A stretch of 64,000 bases of DNA from Micromonospora sp. DSM 45708 (GCF_039566955.1 NZ_CP154796.1:1922001-1986000); one strand, 5' to 3'; counted from the stretch's first letter, positions 1-12,063 are shown. Notes: generated by a model not told the origin, from the letters alone. Program-made: numbers and translations.

Positions 1-3000
1 TGGCGCAGTTGTGGCGTTCGGTGGGTGTGGTTCCGGCGGCGGTGGTGGGGCACAGTCAGGGTGAGATCGCTGCGGCGTGTGTGGCTGGTGGCCTGTCTTT
101 GGCTGATGGGGCCAGGGTGGTGGTGTTGCGGAGTCGGGCGATTGTGGCGTTGTCGGGGTCGGGGGGCATGGTGTCGGTGCCCGCACCGTTGTCCGAGGTG
201 CAGCAGTTGATTGCCGGGTGGGGTGGGGACCTGTCGGTCGCGGCGGTCAACGGTCCGGCGCAGGTGGTGATCTCTGGTACCACGGCCGCGTGTGAGGAGT
301 TCGTGCGGGCGCATGCGGGGTTGGGGGTTCGGCGGATCGCGGTGGATTACGCCTCGCATTCGCCGCAGGTGCAGGCGATCGAGGATCGGTTGCGCACGGA
401 TTTGGCTGGTCTGCGGCCTCGTAGCGGGCAGGTGGCGTTCTATTCGACGCTGGAGGCGGGGCGGGTCGACACTGCTGGTCTTGATGGTGGTTACTGGTAT
501 CGGAATCTGCGGCACCAGGTTCGGTTCGGTGAGGTGATCCGGACGCTGACTGAGGCTGGTCATCGGACGTTCGTGGAGGTTAGTCCGCATCCGGTGTTGG
601 CGATGGCGGTGGAGCAGGCCGGTGAGGGCCTGGTGGTGACGGGCACGCTGCGTCGTGACGACGGTGGGCGGGAGCGTTGGCTACGGTCGATGGCCGCGCT
701 GCATGTTGCCGGTGTCGCCATCGACTGGACTCCGGCGCTGGGTACCGGCCCGATCCCGCCGGTTGCCCTGCCGACTTATCCGTTTGAGCATCAGCGGTTC
801 TGGCCGGCGGTGCGGGATGTGTCGGTGCGGGGTGGGGATGGTGGGTTTGATGCGGAGTTTTGGCGGGTGGTGCAGCGTGGTGATGTGGGGGCTTTGGCTT
901 CTGCGTGGGGGGTGGATGAGCAGGGTGTGGCGAGGGTTTTGCCGGGGTTGGTGGCGTGGCAGCGGGCTCGTGAGGACCGGCGGCTGATTGACGCGTGGCG
1001 GTATCGGGTTGTGTGGGAGCCGTTGACCGGTGGTCCTGAAGCGGCGCTGAATGGTAGCTGGCTTGTGGTGTATGGCGCGGATCTGGTGGCTGATGAGGTC
1101 GGGTCGGGGTGGGTCGGGCGGGTTGAGCAGATCCTGGTCGGGCATGGTGCGCGGGTGGTGCGGGTAGTTGTTGACGGTACCCGGGTGGGGGCGGCTACGG
1201 CGTTGCGGGCGGTGGTGGCCGGGCTGGACGGGGCCGGGTGGGGTGGGGTGGTGTTCCTACCCGGCGGGGCGCCGGTGCAGGAGCTATTGGCGCTGTTGCA
1301 GGGTCTGCACGACACCGACACGGGTAGCGACGCGGGGCGGGTGTGGGTGCTGACTCGTGGCGCGGTGGGTACGGGTCGGTTCGATGCTCCTGTTGTTCCG
1401 GTGCAGGCTCTAGCGTGGGGTTTGGGTGTGGTCGCGGCGTTGGAGTATCCGCGCCTGTGGGGTGGTCTGGTGGATCTGCCTGCGCTCTGGCCTGAGGCGT
1501 CGCGGGACGCGGCGGCGGTGGCGCGTCGGTGTGTCGCGGTGTTGGCCGGGTGGGGTGGTCAGGATCAGGTCGCGGTGCGTGCGAGTGGTGTGTATGGGCG
1601 CAGGTTGGTGCGTGCCGGGGCGGTGGAGTCGCCGCGGGTGTGGCAGCCGCGGGGCACGGTGTTGATCACTGGTGGTACCGGTGGGTTGGGTGCGCATGTG
1701 GCTCGTTGGGTGGCCGGGCATGGTGCGGAGCATGTGGTGTTGGTGTCTCGTCGGGGTATGGACGGGCCGGGTGTGGCCGAGCTGGTCGGTGAGTTGGGCG
1801 CTGATGGCCGGGTCCGGGTGAGTGTGCGGGGTTGTGATGTGGCGGATCGTGACGGGTTGGCCGCGGTCCTGTCCGGGGTGGGGCCGGTTGATGCGGTGGT
1901 GCACGCGGCCGGGGTGGGTCAGCTCGCGTCCATCGACGACACCGATGCGGAGGCGGCGGAGCACATTTTGGCGGCGAAGGTTGCGGGTACCCGTAACTTG
2001 CACGAGTTGTTGGTCGAGGGGTCTGAGCGTCCGTTGGACGCGATGGTGTTGTTTTCCTCGAACGCCGGTGTGTGGGGTGGTGGCGGGCAGGGGGTGTACG
2101 CGGCCGCGAACGCGTTCCTGGACGCCTACGCCGCCCAGCAGCGTGCCGCAGGACAACCGGTGACCAGCGTGGCGTGGGGCTTGTGGGCCGGAGAGGGAAT
2201 GGCCGGGCAGGCCGACACCGGGCAGTTGCACCGGCGCGGGGTGCGCGGCATGGATCCGCAGCGGGCGGTGCAGGCCCTGGCCGAGGCGGTCGGTCAGGGC
2301 GAAGGCTTCCTCGCCGTCGCTGACGTGGACTGGGCCCAGTTCACCCAGGCGTTCACCTCCGCACGCCCGAGTGCGCTACTGGCCGGCCTGCCCGAGGCAC
2401 AAGCCACGATCGCCGACGCTGAACCCAGGCCATCCGACGACTCGACACTGGCCGCCGAGTTGCGGGCGTTGACCGGCCCGCAACGCCAGCAGAAGATCCT
2501 CGAACTGGTACGCACCCACGCCGCCACAGCCCTCGGCCACGACAACGCCCAAGCCATCCCACCCGACCGGGCATTCCGCGAACTCGGCTTCGACTCCCTG
2601 ACCGCCGTAGAACTACGCAACCGGTTGGCCGCCGTGACTGGGTTGTCGTTGCCGGCCACGCTGGTCTTCGACTATCCGACACCGGTGGTGTTGGCCGGGT
2701 ATCTGTTGACGGAACTGCTCGGTGAGCAGAGCGATGTCCTCACGCCGGTGGCGGTGGGTGTGGGTGTTGATGAGCCGGTGGCGATTGTGGGGATGGGGTG
2801 TCGGTATCCGGGTGGGGTTGTTGACCCGGACGGGTTCTGGCAGTTGCTGCTCGAGGGCGTTGACGCGGTAGATGGATTCCCCGCGGATCGGGGTTGGGAT
2901 GTCGGGTCGTTGGATGACTCGGATCCGGCGCGGTCGGGGACCAGTTATGCCCGCAAGGGTGGATTCCTGGCTGGTGCGGCGTTGTTCGACGCGGGGTTCT

Positions 3001-6000
3001 TCGGGATCAGTCCGCGAGAGGCCGTGGCGATGGATCCGCAGCAGCGGCTGCTCTTGGAGGTCTCCTGGGAAGCGCTGGAGCGGGCCGGGATCGACCCGTC
3101 CGGGCTACGCGGCTCGGACACCGGCGTGTATGTGGGTACTACCGGGCAGGACTACGTCTCGGTGATCGGCGACGCGCAGGCCGGCAGCGAGGGACATCTT
3201 CTTACCGGGAATGCGGCGAGTGTCATGTCGGGGCGGGTGGCGTACACCCTGGGTCTGGAGGGTCCGGCGGTGTCGGTGGATACGGCGTGTTCGTCGTCGT
3301 TGGTGGCGGTGCATTTGGCGGCGCAGGCGTTGCGGTCGGGTGAGTGTTCGATGGCCCTGGCCGGTGGTGTGACGGTGATGGCCACGCCGGGAGCGTTCGT
3401 GGAGTTTTCCCGGCAGGGTGGGTTGGCCGCTGACGGGCGGTGTAAATCGTTCGCGGACGCCGCTGACGGCACAGGCTGGGGTGAGGGCGTCGGAATCCTG
3501 GTGTTGGAGCGGTTGTCGGATGCCCGTCGGCGGGGGCATCAGGTGTTGGCGGTGGTGCGGGGCAGCGCGGTCAATCAGGATGGTGCCTCCAACGGGTTGA
3601 GTGCCCCGAACGGTCCGTCGCAGCAGCGGGTGCTCCGTCAGGCTTTGGCGAATGCGCGGTTGACGCCCGGCGACGTCGACGTGGTGGAAGCACACGGCAC
3701 GGGCACCACCCTGGGTGACCCGATCGAAGCGCAGGCGCTGATCGCCGCGTACGGCCAGGACCGGCCCGCGGAACAGCCGTTGCGGTTGGGGTCGGTGAAG
3801 TCGAACATCGGCCACACCATGGCAGCCGCGGGCGTCGCTGGGATCATCAAGATGGTGTTGGCGATGCGGCACGGGCTGATGCCCAGGACACTGCACGTGG
3901 ACACCCCGTCCACCCACGTGGACTGGTCGGCGGGGTCGGTGCGGTTGCTGACCGAGGCCACGCCATGGCCGGCCAGCGGCCGGCCGCGGCGGGCTGGGGT
4001 GTCCTCGTTCGGGATCAGCGGCACCAACGCCCACCTCATCCTCGAAGAAGCCGAACCGTTCGAACTGCTGCAGGTCGCACCGGCTGACCCGGCGGGCTCG
4101 GGTCAGGAGTCGCCGGCGGTCCCGCTGCCGGGCGGTGGGGTGGTGCCGTGGCTGTTGTCGGCTAAGTCCGAGGTGGCGTTGCGGGCGCAGGCGCAGCGGT
4201 TGGCCGGGTTCGTGGCTGACCGGCCCGAGGTGGAGCCGGTGGTGGTGGGGCGGGCGTTGGCGGCCCGGTCGGTGTTCACGCATCGGGCGGTGGTGCTTGG
4301 CCGGCATCAGCCAGCGTTGTCGGACGGGCTGCAGGCGTTGGCTGCGGGTGCTCAGGTGTCGGGGGTGGTGACCGGCGTCGCTGGGTCCGGCGGACTGGCG
4401 GTGGTGTTTTCCGGGCAGGGGAGTCAGCGGGTTGGGATGGGCCTGGGCTTGTATGAGGCGTATCCGGTGTTCGCGGAGGCGTTCGATCAGGTCTGCGCGT
4501 CCTTTGACCAGCATCTCGATCGGTCGTTGCAGGACGTGGTCGCGGGCGAGCCGCGGCTGCTGGACCAGACGTTGTATGCCCAGGCGGGGCTGTTCGCGGT
4601 GCAGGTGGCGTTGTTCCGGTTGGTCGGCTCGTGGGGGGTGGCCCCGCAGTGTCTGGCCGGACACTCGATTGGTGAGTTGAGCGCGGCGTATGTGGCCGGG
4701 GTGTGGGATCTGCCTGATGCGGTGGCGGTGGTGGCCGCCCGGGGCCGCCTGATGCAGGCGCTACCCGCTGGTGGCGCCATGGTCGCGTTGACCGCCACCG
4801 ACGCTGAAGCCCATGAGTTGATCGCCGGGCACACGGACCTGGTAGGGGTGGCGGCGGTCAACGGCCCTCGCTCGGCGGTGATTTCCGGTGACCAGGATCT
4901 GGTCCTGGACCTGGCGCGGCAGTGGCGAGACGCCGGTGGCAAGGCCCGGCAGTTGAAGGTCAGTCACGCGTTCCATTCGCCGTTGATGGAGCCGATGTTG
5001 GCCGAGTTCGCCCAGGTGTTGGCCGAGGTGGTCTGGCGGGAGCCGGCCATCCCGGTGATCTCTGGCGCCCCCGACGCGGACGTGACTGATCCCGGATATT
5101 GGTTGGCGCACGTCCGCCAGGCGGTGCGGTACTACGACGCGGTGACGGCGCTGCGGGAGCGAGGCGTGGGTGTCTTCCTCGAACTGGGCCCGGACGGCAC
5201 GCTGACCTCGATGGCCGACACCCCCGATGCAGGTGTGTGGCTACCGGCGTTGCGTGCTGAGCGGGACGAGCCGCAGACGTTACTGACCGCAGTCGCCGGT
5301 GTTCACGTACACGGCGGGACGGTGGACTGGCCGACACTGCTCGGCACGAGTGCCGGTGGGCGGGCTCTGGAACTGCCGACCTACCCGTTTCAGCATCAGC
5401 GGTTCTGGCCGCAGACCGTGGCCGGCGGTGTGGGGGATGTTCGGGTGTTGGGGCTGGGTTCGGTTGATCATCCGTTGTTGCGTGCGACGGTGTCGTTGGC
5501 TGATGGGGACGGGGTGGTGTTGACCGGTCGGTTGTCGCTGTCGGCGCAGCCGTGGCTGGCTGAGCATGTGGTGTTGGGTTCGGTGTTGTTGGCGGGCACG
5601 GCGTATGTGGAGTTGGTGATGTACGCCGGGGACCAGGTCGGTTGTGGCTTGGTGCGGGAGTTGACGCTGCAGACCCCGTTGGTGTTGCCGGAGCAGGGTG
5701 GGGTGCAGGTGCAGGTGTGGGTCGGTGATCCCGGCCAGGATGGTCGACGGCCGGTCAACGTGTACTCCCGACCGGAGGGCGCGGAGGGTGTGGGGGGTTC
5801 GTGGGTTCGGCATGCCACGGGTGTGTTGAGCCCGCAGGCCGGTCGGGTTGCGGCGGGGTTGGGGCAGTGGCCGCCGGCCGACGCGCGGCCGGTGGCTGTT
5901 GATGGTCTGTATGAACGGTTGGCCGACGGCGGGTACGTGTACGGGCCGGTGTTCCAAGGCCTTCGGGCGGTGTGGCGTGGCGAGCGGGATGTGTATGCCG

Positions 6001-8900
6001 AGGTGACGCTGCCCGAGCACGTCGAGACCGGCGGGTTCGGGTTGCATCCGGCGGTGTTGGACGCGGCGTTGCATCCGATCGGGTTGACCGGGCTGCTCGG
6101 CGACGACGATGGCGGGGCGGTGTTGCCGTTCGTGTGGAGCGGGGTGCGGCTGCATGCGACCGGGGCGAGCACGGTGCGGGTCCGGCTGACACCGGCCGGC
6201 GAGGGTGGTATCGCGGTGGCGGTGTTCGACGCCGCCGGCCAGCCGGTGCTGACCGCGGACTCGCTGGTGCTACGGCCGGTGACCACCGACCAACTGGGCG
6301 CCGGGGTACTGGACGCGGCGCAGTCACTGTTCGCCGTGGAATGGGTACCGCTGCCCGACGCGGAACCCGACACCACGATGGCTGCCGAACCGGTCTGGGC
6401 ATGGCACGGGCAGGTTGATGGTGAGCTGCCCACCGTCGTGGTCGCCGAGCTACCAGCGGCGGGCGAGCTATCGGCTGCGGGCGATGGTGTCGGTGTTGTT
6501 GAGGCCACGCATGCGGCGAGCGCGTTGGTGTTGGGTTGGGTGCAGGACTGGCTGGCCGATGTGGCCACGGACGGTTCCCGCCTGGTGGTGCTCACCCGTG
6601 GCGCTACCGATGGCAGTGACCTGGCCGCGGCTGCGGTGTGGGGTCTGGTCCGTTCCGCGCAGTCCGAACACCCCCACCGATTCATCCTGCTCGACCTCGA
6701 CGATCACACTGACCACGGCACCGACCACGGCAGCGAACTGGGCAGGATCCTGGCGGCGGTGCTCGCCAGCGGCGAACCCGAGATCGCGGTACGCGGCGAC
6801 CTGTATACCCGGCGGCTGGCCCGGGCCGGTGGTAGCGGCCGGCTGCCCCTGCCCGGCTCTGACGGGTTGCCGGTGGGGTTGGATGCGGGTGGCACGGTGG
6901 TGATCACTGGTGGGACCGGGGTGCTGGGTGGATTGGTGGCCCGGCATCTGGTCACCACACACGGGGTCAGGCACCTGTTGTTGTTGTCCCGGCGGGGCCC
7001 GGCCGCGGCGGGGGCGGCGGAACTGGTCGGTGACCTGACGGAGCTGGGTGCGCGGGTGCAGGTGGTGGCGTGTGACGTCGCTGACCGCAAAGCCCTGGCC
7101 GAGGTGCTGGCGGCGGTACCGGCCGGGCATCCGGTGGTCGGGGTGGTGCACACCGCGGGGGTGCTTGATGACGGGGTGGTCGAGGCGTTGACGCCGCAGC
7201 GGCTGGAGAGGGTACTGCGGGCCAAGGCCGATGCGGCGTGGTGGCTGCACGAACTGACCCGGGACATGGATCTGGCGTTGTTCGTGGTGTATTCGTCGGC
7301 GGCGGCCACGTTCGGGTCACCGGGGCAGGGCAACTACGCCGCGGCCAACGCCGTCTTGGATGCCTTGGCGCTGCGGCGGCAGACCGAGGGTCTGGTGGGG
7401 CAGTCGTTGGCGTGGGGGCTGTGGGCCCAGCAGTCGGCGATGACCGGGCATCTCGACGAGGCCGACCTGGACCGGATGCGACGCAGCGGCATCCTCCCCA
7501 TCTCCTCCGAGCAGGGCCTGGCGCTGTTCGACACGGCAATACGCACCAACGAGCCGCAACTCGTGCCGATCCGGGTGGACCTGCCCGCGCTGCGTCGCGC
7601 TGGCGCTGGCGCCGGTGGTGTGCCGCCGTTGTGGCAGACATTGGCCGGCGGTTCGACCCGCCGCACGGCGTCCACCGCCGACACGCCGGTGGATCTGGCC
7701 GCCAGGCTGGCGGCTATGGGCGTCGAGGAACGCCAGCGGACAGTCCTGGAACTGGTACGGACACAGGCCGCGGTCGTGCTCGGCCATCCCGACTCCACGA
7801 CGATCGATTCGGACAGCGCGTTCCGCGAGCTCGGCTTCGACTCGTTGACCGCGGTGGAGCTGCGTAACCGGTTGGCCGCCGCGACCGGGCTGTCGTTGCC
7901 GGCCACGCTGGTCTTCGACCATTCCAGCACCGGAGCCTTGACCGATCATCTGGTGAACAAGCTGGCCGCCGCCGTGAGTGCCGGCAGTGACCGCGGTAGC
8001 GGCGCCGAATCCGCCGGCTCGGGAGCCGTTCGGGTGTCGAACCTCGCGGAGATGTACATGCAGGCCGAGGTCGACGGCAGACACGACGAGTTCTTCGACG
8101 TGATCGGCCGGTTGGCGAAGCTCCGCCAGACGTTCGGTGTGGACACGGCCGACGAGGCGGTCCGGCCTCCCACCCGGATCGCCACCGGCGACGCCAAGCC
8201 CAAGTTGTACCTCTTCAACCCATACGTAGCCCCGGACAGTTTCTCCTATGCGCGGCTGGCATTGGCCTTCCAAGGCACCCGTGACGTGTCGGTGTTGCAC
8301 TCGCCCGGCTTCCATGCCGGTGAGAAGCTGCCGGAGGACATCGAGGCGATGACGCTTGCGTACGTCGAGGCAATCATCCGGGACAACGCGAACGGCGAAG
8401 AATTCGCACTGGGCGGCACCTCCAGCGGTGGGCTGATCGCCCACCGGGTTGCTGCCAAACTGGCGCGGATGGGCATGGCGCCGGCCGGCGTCATTCTCCT
8501 CGACGCACCCTCGCAGGAGGACCATCCCACCGTGTCGGAGGACGGAACGCTGTGGCAGAAGCAGATCTTTGAGGGACTCCGGCGGACTGGCGACGACGGC
8601 GACGACAGTTGGGTCTTCGCGATGGTCCATTACCTCTCCTTCCCGTGGTGGCCCGCCGAGCACATCGAGATACCGACGCTCCAGGTCCGGGCATCCGAAC
8701 GGATCAGCGGACCGAAAGACAACAACGACTGGATGTTCACCTGGAACTACGCCAGCACAGTCACGTTGGCAGATGTGCCAGGGAATCACCTGGAAATAAC
8801 CGACCAATACGCTTCGGTGAGCGCGTTGGCGGTCAATGACTGGTTCTCGCACTCGCCCGAGGAGCGCCCAGCGTTCGTAGACTACCGGGGATCAAAGTAG
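1..8900 (+). CDS. Type I modular polyketide synthase, C-terminal part: AT-KR-ACP / KS-AT-DH-KR-ACP-TE (5' partial)
   Basis: The reading frame is open from the window edge, so the start lies upstream. Domains in order: AT1 (GHSQGE near nt 48-65; YASH at 348-359, the usual methylmalonyl-CoA signature); KR1 (GGTGGLG near 1670; Trp before the catalytic Tyr, no LDD, so A-type); ACP1 (phosphopantetheine Ser at 2595 in GFDSL); KS ([10 protein letters not shown] near 2772, Cys at 3288 in DTACSSS, EAHGTGT and KSNIGH histidines); AT2 (Ser at 4665 in GHSIGE; HAFH at 4965, malonyl-type); DH (His at 5565, Asp at 6060 in LDAALH); KR2 (GGTGVLG near 6905, LDD motif, B-type); ACP2 (Ser at 7842); TE (GTSSG, Ser at 8421; later GNHLE histidine). 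The last module should add an unsaturated malonate unit before release. The DH motif reads HxxxGxxxxA rather than HxxxGxxxxP. No ER is present. The TE makes this the last PKS protein of its line. Confidence 0.97.
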   Translation, partial: AQLWRSVGVVPAAVVGHSQGEIAAACVAGGLSLADGARVVVLRSRAIVALSGSGGMVSVPAPLSEVQQLIAGWGGDLSVAAVNGPAQVVISGTTAACEEFVRAHAGLGVRRIAVDYASHSPQVQAIEDRLRTDLAGLRPRSGQVAFYSTLEAGRVDTAGLDGGYWYRNLRHQVRFGEVIRTLTEAGHRTFVEVSPHPVLAMAVEQAGEGLVVTGTLRRDDGGRERWLRSMAALHVAGVAIDWTPALGTGPIPPVALPTYPFEHQRFWPAVRDVSVRGGDGGFDAEFWRVVQRGDVGALASAWGVDEQGVARVLPGLVAWQRAREDRRLIDAWRYRVVWEPLTGGPEAALNGSWLVVYGADLVADEVGSGWVGRVEQILVGHGARVVRVVVDGTRVGAATALRAVVAGLDGAGWGGVVFLPGGAPVQELLALLQGLHDTDTGSDAGRVWVLTRGAVGTGRFDAPVVPVQALAWGLGVVAALEYPRLWGGLVDLPALWPEASRDAAAVARRCVAVLAGWGGQDQVAVRASGVYGRRLVRAGAVESPRVWQPRGTVLITGGTGGLGAHVARWVAGHGAEHVVLVSRRGMDGPGVAELVGELGADGRVRVSVRGCDVADRDGLAAVLSGVGPVDAVVHAAGVGQLASIDDTDAEAAEHILAAKVAGTRNLHELLVEGSERPLDAMVLFSSNAGVWGGGGQGVYAAANAFLDAYAAQQRAAGQPVTSVAWGLWAGEGMAGQADTGQLHRRGVRGMDPQRAVQALAEAVGQGEGFLAVADVDWAQFTQAFTSARPSALLAGLPEAQATIADAEPRPSDDSTLAAELRALTGPQRQQKILELVRTHAATALGHDNAQAIPPDRAFRELGFDSLTAVELRNRLAAVTGLSLPATLVFDYPTPVVLAGYLLTELLGEQSDVLTPVAVGVGVDEPVAIVGMGCRYPGGVVDPDGFWQLLLEGVDAVDGFPADRGWDVGSLDDSDPARSGTSYARKGGFLAGAALFDAGFFGISPREAVAMDPQQRLLLEVSWEALERAGIDPSGLRGSDTGVYVGTTGQDYVSVIGDAQAGSEGHLLTGNAASVMSGRVAYTLGLEGPAVSVDTACSSSLVAVHLAAQALRSGECSMALAGGVTVMATPGAFVEFSRQGGLAADGRCKSFADAADGTGWGEGVGILVLERLSDARRRGHQVLAVVRGSAVNQDGASNGLSAPNGPSQQRVLRQALANARLTPGDVDVVEAHGTGTTLGDPIEAQALIAAYGQDRPAEQPLRLGSVKSNIGHTMAAAGVAGIIKMVLAMRHGLMPRTLHVDTPSTHVDWSAGSVRLLTEATPWPASGRPRRAGVSSFGISGTNAHLILEEAEPFELLQVAPADPAGSGQESPAVPLPGGGVVPWLLSAKSEVALRAQAQRLAGFVADRPEVEPVVVGRALAARSVFTHRAVVLGRHQPALSDGLQALAAGAQVSGVVTGVAGSGGLAVVFSGQGSQRVGMGLGLYEAYPVFAEAFDQVCASFDQHLDRSLQDVVAGEPRLLDQTLYAQAGLFAVQVALFRLVGSWGVAPQCLAGHSIGELSAAYVAGVWDLPDAVAVVAARGRLMQALPAGGAMVALTATDAEAHELIAGHTDLVGVAAVNGPRSAVISGDQDLVLDLARQWRDAGGKARQLKVSHAFHSPLMEPMLAEFAQVLAEVVWREPAIPVISGAPDADVTDPGYWLAHVRQAVRYYDAVTALRERGVGVFLELGPDGTLTSMADTPDAGVWLPALRAERDEPQTLLTAVAGVHVHGGTVDWPTLLGTSAGGRALELPTYPFQHQRFWPQTVAGGVGDVRVLGLGSVDHPLLRATVSLADGDGVVLTGRLSLSAQPWLAEHVVLGSVLLAGTAYVELVMYAGDQVGCGLVRELTLQTPLVLPEQGGVQVQVWVGDPGQDGRRPVNVYSRPEGAEGVGGSWVRHATGVLSPQAGRVAAGLGQWPPADARPVAVDGLYERLADGGYVYGPVFQGLRAVWRGERDVYAEVTLPEHVETGGFGLHPAVLDAALHPIGLTGLLGDDDGGAVLPFVWSGVRLHATGASTVRVRLTPAGEGGIAVAVFDAAGQPVLTADSLVLRPVTTDQLGAGVLDAAQSLFAVEWVPLPDAEPDTTMAAEPVWAWHGQVDGELPTVVVAELPAAGELSAAGDGVGVVEATHAASALVLGWVQDWLADVATDGSRLVVLTRGATDGSDLAAAAVWGLVRSAQSEHPHRFILLDLDDHTDHGTDHGSELGRILAAVLASGEPEIAVRGDLYTRRLARAGGSGRLPLPGSDGLPVGLDAGGTVVITGGTGVLGGLVARHLVTTHGVRHLLLLSRRGPAAAGAAELVGDLTELGARVQVVACDVADRKALAEVLAAVPAGHPVVGVVHTAGVLDDGVVEALTPQRLERVLRAKADAAWWLHELTRDMDLALFVVYSSAAATFGSPGQGNYAAANAVLDALALRRQTEGLVGQSLAWGLWAQQSAMTGHLDEADLDRMRRSGILPISSEQGLALFDTAIRTNEPQLVPIRVDLPALRRAGAGAGGVPPLWQTLAGGSTRRTASTADTPVDLAARLAAMGVEERQRTVLELVRTQAAVVLGHPDSTTIDSDSAFRELGFDSLTAVELRNRLAAATGLSLPATLVFDHSSTGALTDHLVNKLAAAVSAGSDRGSGAESAGSGAVRVSNLAEMYMQAEVDGRHDEFFDVIGRLAKLRQTFGVDTADEAVRPPTRIATGDAKPKLYLFNPYVAPDSFSYARLALAFQGTRDVSVLHSPGFHAGEKLPEDIEAMTLAYVEAIIRDNANGEEFALGGTSSGGLIAHRVAAKLARMGMAPAGVILLDAPSQEDHPTVSEDGTLWQKQIFEGLRRTGDDGDDSWVFAMVHYLSFPWWPAEHIEIPTLQVRASERISGPKDNNDWMFTWNYASTVTLADVPGNHLEITDQYASVSALAVNDWFSHSPEERPAFVDYRGSK

Positions 8901-8989
8901 ACGTAGCCCTCCCGAGCTCATGGGCTTAGCTTTGCTGAGCCACCGAATCTTGACTCGGGTGGGGACCACCAACCTGCTCGGAATTGACC

Positions 8990-9610
8990 CGGCAGGTCGC
9001 CTGGTGGGTCGAGGATCCGTGGGTGGCAGAGATGATGGTGGTGAGCACCAGCACCCGGCGCAGCGCTGCCGGCCGCCACGACGAGTCCGCGGCAAGCGCG
9101 ACGATGTCGCCGTCTGTGACCGCGACACCGTTCGGATTGCCGATCACCCCGGCTCGTGAAGAGCACACAGGCCAACCGCTCGAAACAGCCGTGGCGGGGC
9201 GGGCGCTACGGCGGCCGTGCCGGGCACGGGATCGTCGTTCACGGTGCCGCCGGTGACGAGGTGGGCGCCGTGCGGGAGGATGGTGCCGCGCGCCGGCTCA
9301 TCCACCAGGATCACCGGCGGTTGGAGCCGAGTCACCAGCCCGGCGAGCGTGGCAGACGAAAAGCCGGGCGGGACCGGGACGTAGCACCCGCCGGCCTTCA
9401 GGACCGCGGGGATCGCCACGGTCAGCGCCGGCCCGCGTTCCACCAGGACGGTGACCGGCGACTCAGCGCCGCCCGCACGGCGGCGCAGGCGAACGGCGGG
9501 TTCGGTGGCCGCTCGTCCAGTTCCGGTAGCTGGGGATGTCGTCGGCAAAGCAGACCGCGGGCGCGCCGGGTTGCTCCTCGGCCCACGACCGGAAGCGGGC
9601 GACAGCCGTG
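8990..9610 (-). pseudogene. Relic of an NRPS adenylation domain
   Basis: Three or four minus-strand frames each carry a consecutive piece of an adenylation domain, in the right order. From about 9603 down: an N-terminal part with WAEEQPGAPAV and SYRNW; a short ELDER-like piece near 9520; then from 9461 to 9275 VTVLVERGPAL and AVLKAGGCYVPVPPGF (core A1-A2); then from about 9168 to 9000 IGNPNGVAVTDG and VALAADSSWRP (core A3 and what follows). The A3 lysine of the usual GRPKG is replaced by Asn. No single frame spans it, so it cannot make a working enzyme. It lies between the PKS end and the start of the nucleotide-type operon's last gene, and probably marks an old NRPS module or a recombination border. 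Exact ends are uncertain. Confidence 0.75.
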
Positions 9611-9713
9611 CCCCGGCCCCGGATCGGGCAGTTCGGCCCACGCGGGCGACGAACCGCGGAGCGGTGCCCGCTGGAGCAGGCCTCGCCGGCACGCTGACTC
9701 TCCCCGTTCTGCC

Positions 9714-10721
9714 TCAACCCTGCTGCTGGGCAAGCGTCTCTGGCGCACTTCCGGCTCGCCGAGGGGCGGGGCCCGGCCGGCCGCCCACCAGGGTGACGCA
9801 CAGGGAGCCAAGTTCACAGCCTCGGCGCAGGGCCGCCGCCGGCGCCGATCCATCGACCCACGCGGCGACGAGGCCGGCCGCGAAGGCGTCGCCGGCTCCG
9901 GTGCTGTCCGCAACCGCGGCCGTCGGGGCTTCGACGCTGTGCACCACGTTGCCGCCCTCGCACCAGAGCGCGCCGTCCCTGCCCAGCTTCACCACCGGAT
10001 TGCGGACGAAACGGGCCAGGTGCCGCGCTGCCTCGCGGGGATCCGCCTTGCCGGTGAGGACCGTCGCCTCGTCGGCGTTGGCGAGCAGAATGTCGACGTC
10101 GGCCACCCATTTGAGGAAGCGGTCCGGCCCGGCCTGGCGCAGTGGTTCAGCGGAGGCGGCGTCCACGCTGATCGTCATACCCCGTCGGCGGGCCTCGGCG
10201 AGCGCCCTCAGCCCGCCCGTCCGCGACGGCGCGTCAAGGAGCGGGTATGCGGACAGGTGAAGGTGGCGCGCGTCGGTGGCCGCGGTGAGGGCCTCGGTGA
10301 TGTCGTGGCCATCCAGGTGAAGGTTGGCACCACGCTGGGACACCATCGTCCGGTCGTGGGTGTGGGACAGCACCAGCACCATTCCGGTGGGGGCGCCGGG
10401 GCAGCGGCGCACGGCGCACCGCACCCCCGCCGCGGTGAGCTCACGTACCCGCGCCTGACCTGCCTCGTCGGTGCCGACGACGCCGACGAGGGTGACCCGG
10501 CGGCCGAGCCAGGCCATCCAGGCGGCGGTGTTGGCGCCCTGCCCGCCGGGCAGCGTCCGCACCGTGCCTGGTGTGTCCGAGCCGAAAGCCAGCGGAGCCT
10601 CCAACAGGGCGACGACATCGGTGGTCACGTCGCCGACGACGACAACCCGCGGTGGTCTCGACGGGCGGCCGGTGGCAGACGGGGGCGTGGGGGCGCTCGG
10701 GATGCCGCGTCCGGTTCGCAT
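9714..10721 (-). CDS. PfkB/ribokinase-family carbohydrate or nucleoside kinase
   Basis: 335 residues from the ATG at 10721, which lies 2 bases past the TGA of the upstream Maf gene; the longer frame is read-through of that gene. The family transfers the ATP gamma-phosphate to a sugar, nucleoside or sugar phosphate. Visible signatures: GDVTTDV near the start, the first PfkB glycine motif (PGGQGANTAAW), NADEATVLTG, and the second PfkB signature with the catalytic Asp and anion hole (DSTGAGDAFAAG). Length and order fit ribokinase/adenosine-kinase-like enzymes. It is the last gene of the eleven-gene minus-strand operon. Beside a Maf pyrophosphatase, a phosphoribosyltransferase and a ribonucleotide reductase, a nucleoside or ribose-type substrate is reasonable, but the sequence alone does not fix it. 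Confidence 0.9.
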   Translation of the reverse strand: MRTGRGIPSAPTPPSATGRPSRPPRVVVVGDVTTDVVALLEAPLAFGSDTPGTVRTLPGGQGANTAAWMAWLGRRVTLVGVVGTDEAGQARVRELTAAGVRCAVRRCPGAPTGMVLVLSHTHDRTMVSQRGANLHLDGHDITEALTAATDARHLHLSAYPLLDAPSRTGGLRALAEARRRGMTISVDAASAEPLRQAGPDRFLKWVADVDILLANADEATVLTGKADPREAARHLARFVRNPVVKLGRDGALWCEGGNVVHSVEAPTAAVADSTGAGDAFAAGLVAAWVDGSAPAAALRRGCELGSLCVTLVGGRPGPAPRRAGSAPETLAQQQG

Positions 10722-10723
10722 GC

Positions 10724-11311
10724 TCACATCCAAAGCTGGACGGTGTGGACGTCCAGTTGGCGCAGGAGGCGTCGCAGGACGGGCAGTGACAATCCTTCCA
10801 AGTTCGACGGATGGCCCGCGACGTGGTCCACGAACCACCCGCCCCGTCCATTGATCTTGAAGGCGCCAGCCACTCGCAGCGGCTCCGAGGTGGCGACGTA
10901 GGCAGCCATCTCGTCGTCAGTGACCTCCCCGAAGCGGACGTCAGTGGAGCACACCTCGGCGGCGGTGTGCCCCGTGCGGGTGTCGACAACGCAGTGCCCC
11001 GTGTGAAAGACGGCCGCCTGGCCCGAGATACGCCGCCACATGTCGAGCGCCACGTCCGGCTCGTGTGGCTTGCCGTACGTCACGCCGTCGAACTCCAGCA
11101 CCGAGTCACAACCGATGACGAGCGCGTCGTCAACGGTGGCAGCGACTGCTGTGGCCTTCGCGTGGGCCAGCCGCTCGGTCAGCTGCCGGGGTGTCTCGCC
11201 CGGTCGGGGTGTCTCGTCCACACCGCTGGTTTGGACGACCGGATCAAGGCCTGCGCGGCGCAGCAGGTCGAGCCGCGACGGAGAACCGGAACCGAGCACA
11301 ATTTTCGTCAT
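10724..11311 (-). CDS. maf: Maf-family nucleotide pyrophosphatase
   Basis: 195 residues. Maf proteins hydrolyse canonical or modified NTPs (dTTP, UTP, pseudo-UTP, 7-methyl-GTP by subclass) to the monophosphate plus pyrophosphate. The N-terminal phosphate-binding signature is present as GSGSPSRLDLLRRAG, followed by VIGCDSVLEF with the catalytic Asp region, YGKPHEPDVAL and the actinobacterial-type HTGHCVVDTRTG. The length is normal for the family. It overlaps the methyltransferase stop by four bases (ATGA) and is followed almost directly by the PfkB kinase, so translational coupling is likely. A housekeeping Maf is common in actinomycetes; its place inside this operon suggests a dedicated copy acting on the pathway's nucleotide. 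Confidence 0.92.
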   Translation of the reverse strand: MTKIVLGSGSPSRLDLLRRAGLDPVVQTSGVDETPRPGETPRQLTERLAHAKATAVAATVDDALVIGCDSVLEFDGVTYGKPHEPDVALDMWRRISGQAAVFHTGHCVVDTRTGHTAAEVCSTDVRFGEVTDDEMAAYVATSEPLRVAGAFKINGRGGWFVDHVAGHPSNLEGLSLPVLRRLLRQLDVHTVQLWM

Positions 11312-12063
11312 ACCGGCTCTCCGGCCCCGGTTCGGCGCTGCCAGATCGCGCCGGCCAACCGTCGCTGGTGCACGGCTCCCGAGCGGACGTCCGGGAAGGA
11401 GAACGTCTCGGACTCCAGCAGCAAGAAGGACGGCTCGATCAGCGTCGCGAGCTCCTCGACCTGGTACACCCGTTGGCGCAAGTCGGTGACCGGATCGTAG
11501 GTAAGGTTCCGCCCCGCGCCGTCCCGGTTGATCAGCGGCAGGTAGTAGCCATCCTCAGGGGTGAGGAAGTACGCGAAGAACAAACCGCGAGGACACAGGA
11601 CACGACGCACCTCCCGCGCGAGCCCTTCGAGTCGCTCGTCCTCGATCACATTCTCGAGGCTGGTGAAGGCAGTCACGAGGCTGAACGTGCCGTCCCGGAA
11701 TGGCAGCAGCGCCTTCATCGACGCCTGCACCAGCCGCGAGGGCCCCACACCCGGACGGGAACGGGCCGCCCGCAACGGCCGGTGGGCGAAATCCATACCG
11801 AAGAAGGCAAGCCCGGTCTCGGCGAGTACGGTGGCGTTCCGGCCGCCGCCGCAACCCAGGTCGAGCAGGCGCGGAGGACCGGCTACTCGCGTGATCCTCG
11901 GCAGTTGCCGGCGGAGGAAGTCGGCACCATGCGACGGCCTGTTGTTAGTCGACGACGAGATGGAATGGCTGACATACTCGCGTTCCCAGAGATCGCGGCT
12001 CAATTGGAAACTCCATTCGTGAAGGTCAGGCGGGACCGCGCCGCGCAGAATCGCCGTGGTCAC
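11308..12063 (-). CDS. Class I SAM-dependent methyltransferase
   Basis: 251 residues from a GTG start that overlaps the stop of the ribonucleotide reductase (GTGA). The SAM-binding motif I is clear (LLDLGCGGGRNATVL), then motif II (FFGMDFAHRPLRAAR), an acidic/aromatic motif IV (FSLVTAFTSLENV) and a post-motif (VRRVLCPRGLFFAYF), the layout of small-molecule Methyltransf_11/25 proteins. The substrate cannot be told. Its position between a class II reductase and Maf points to methylation of a base, a sugar hydroxyl or a late intermediate of the operon's product. Confidence 0.88.
   Translation of the reverse strand: MTTAILRGAVPPDLHEWSFQLSRDLWEREYVSHSISSSTNNRPSHGADFLRRQLPRITRVAGPPRLLDLGCGGGRNATVLAETGLAFFGMDFAHRPLRAARSRPGVGPSRLVQASMKALLPFRDGTFSLVTAFTSLENVIEDERLEGLAREVRRVLCPRGLFFAYFLTPEDGYYLPLINRDGAGRNLTYDPVTDLRQRVYQVEELATLIEPSFLLLESETFSFPDVRSGAVHQRRLAGAIWQRRTGAGEPV

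Noticed and set aside
3105..4664. 519-codon minus-strand frame in the PKS
   Set aside because: Shadow of the KS/AT region; no protein-like pattern.
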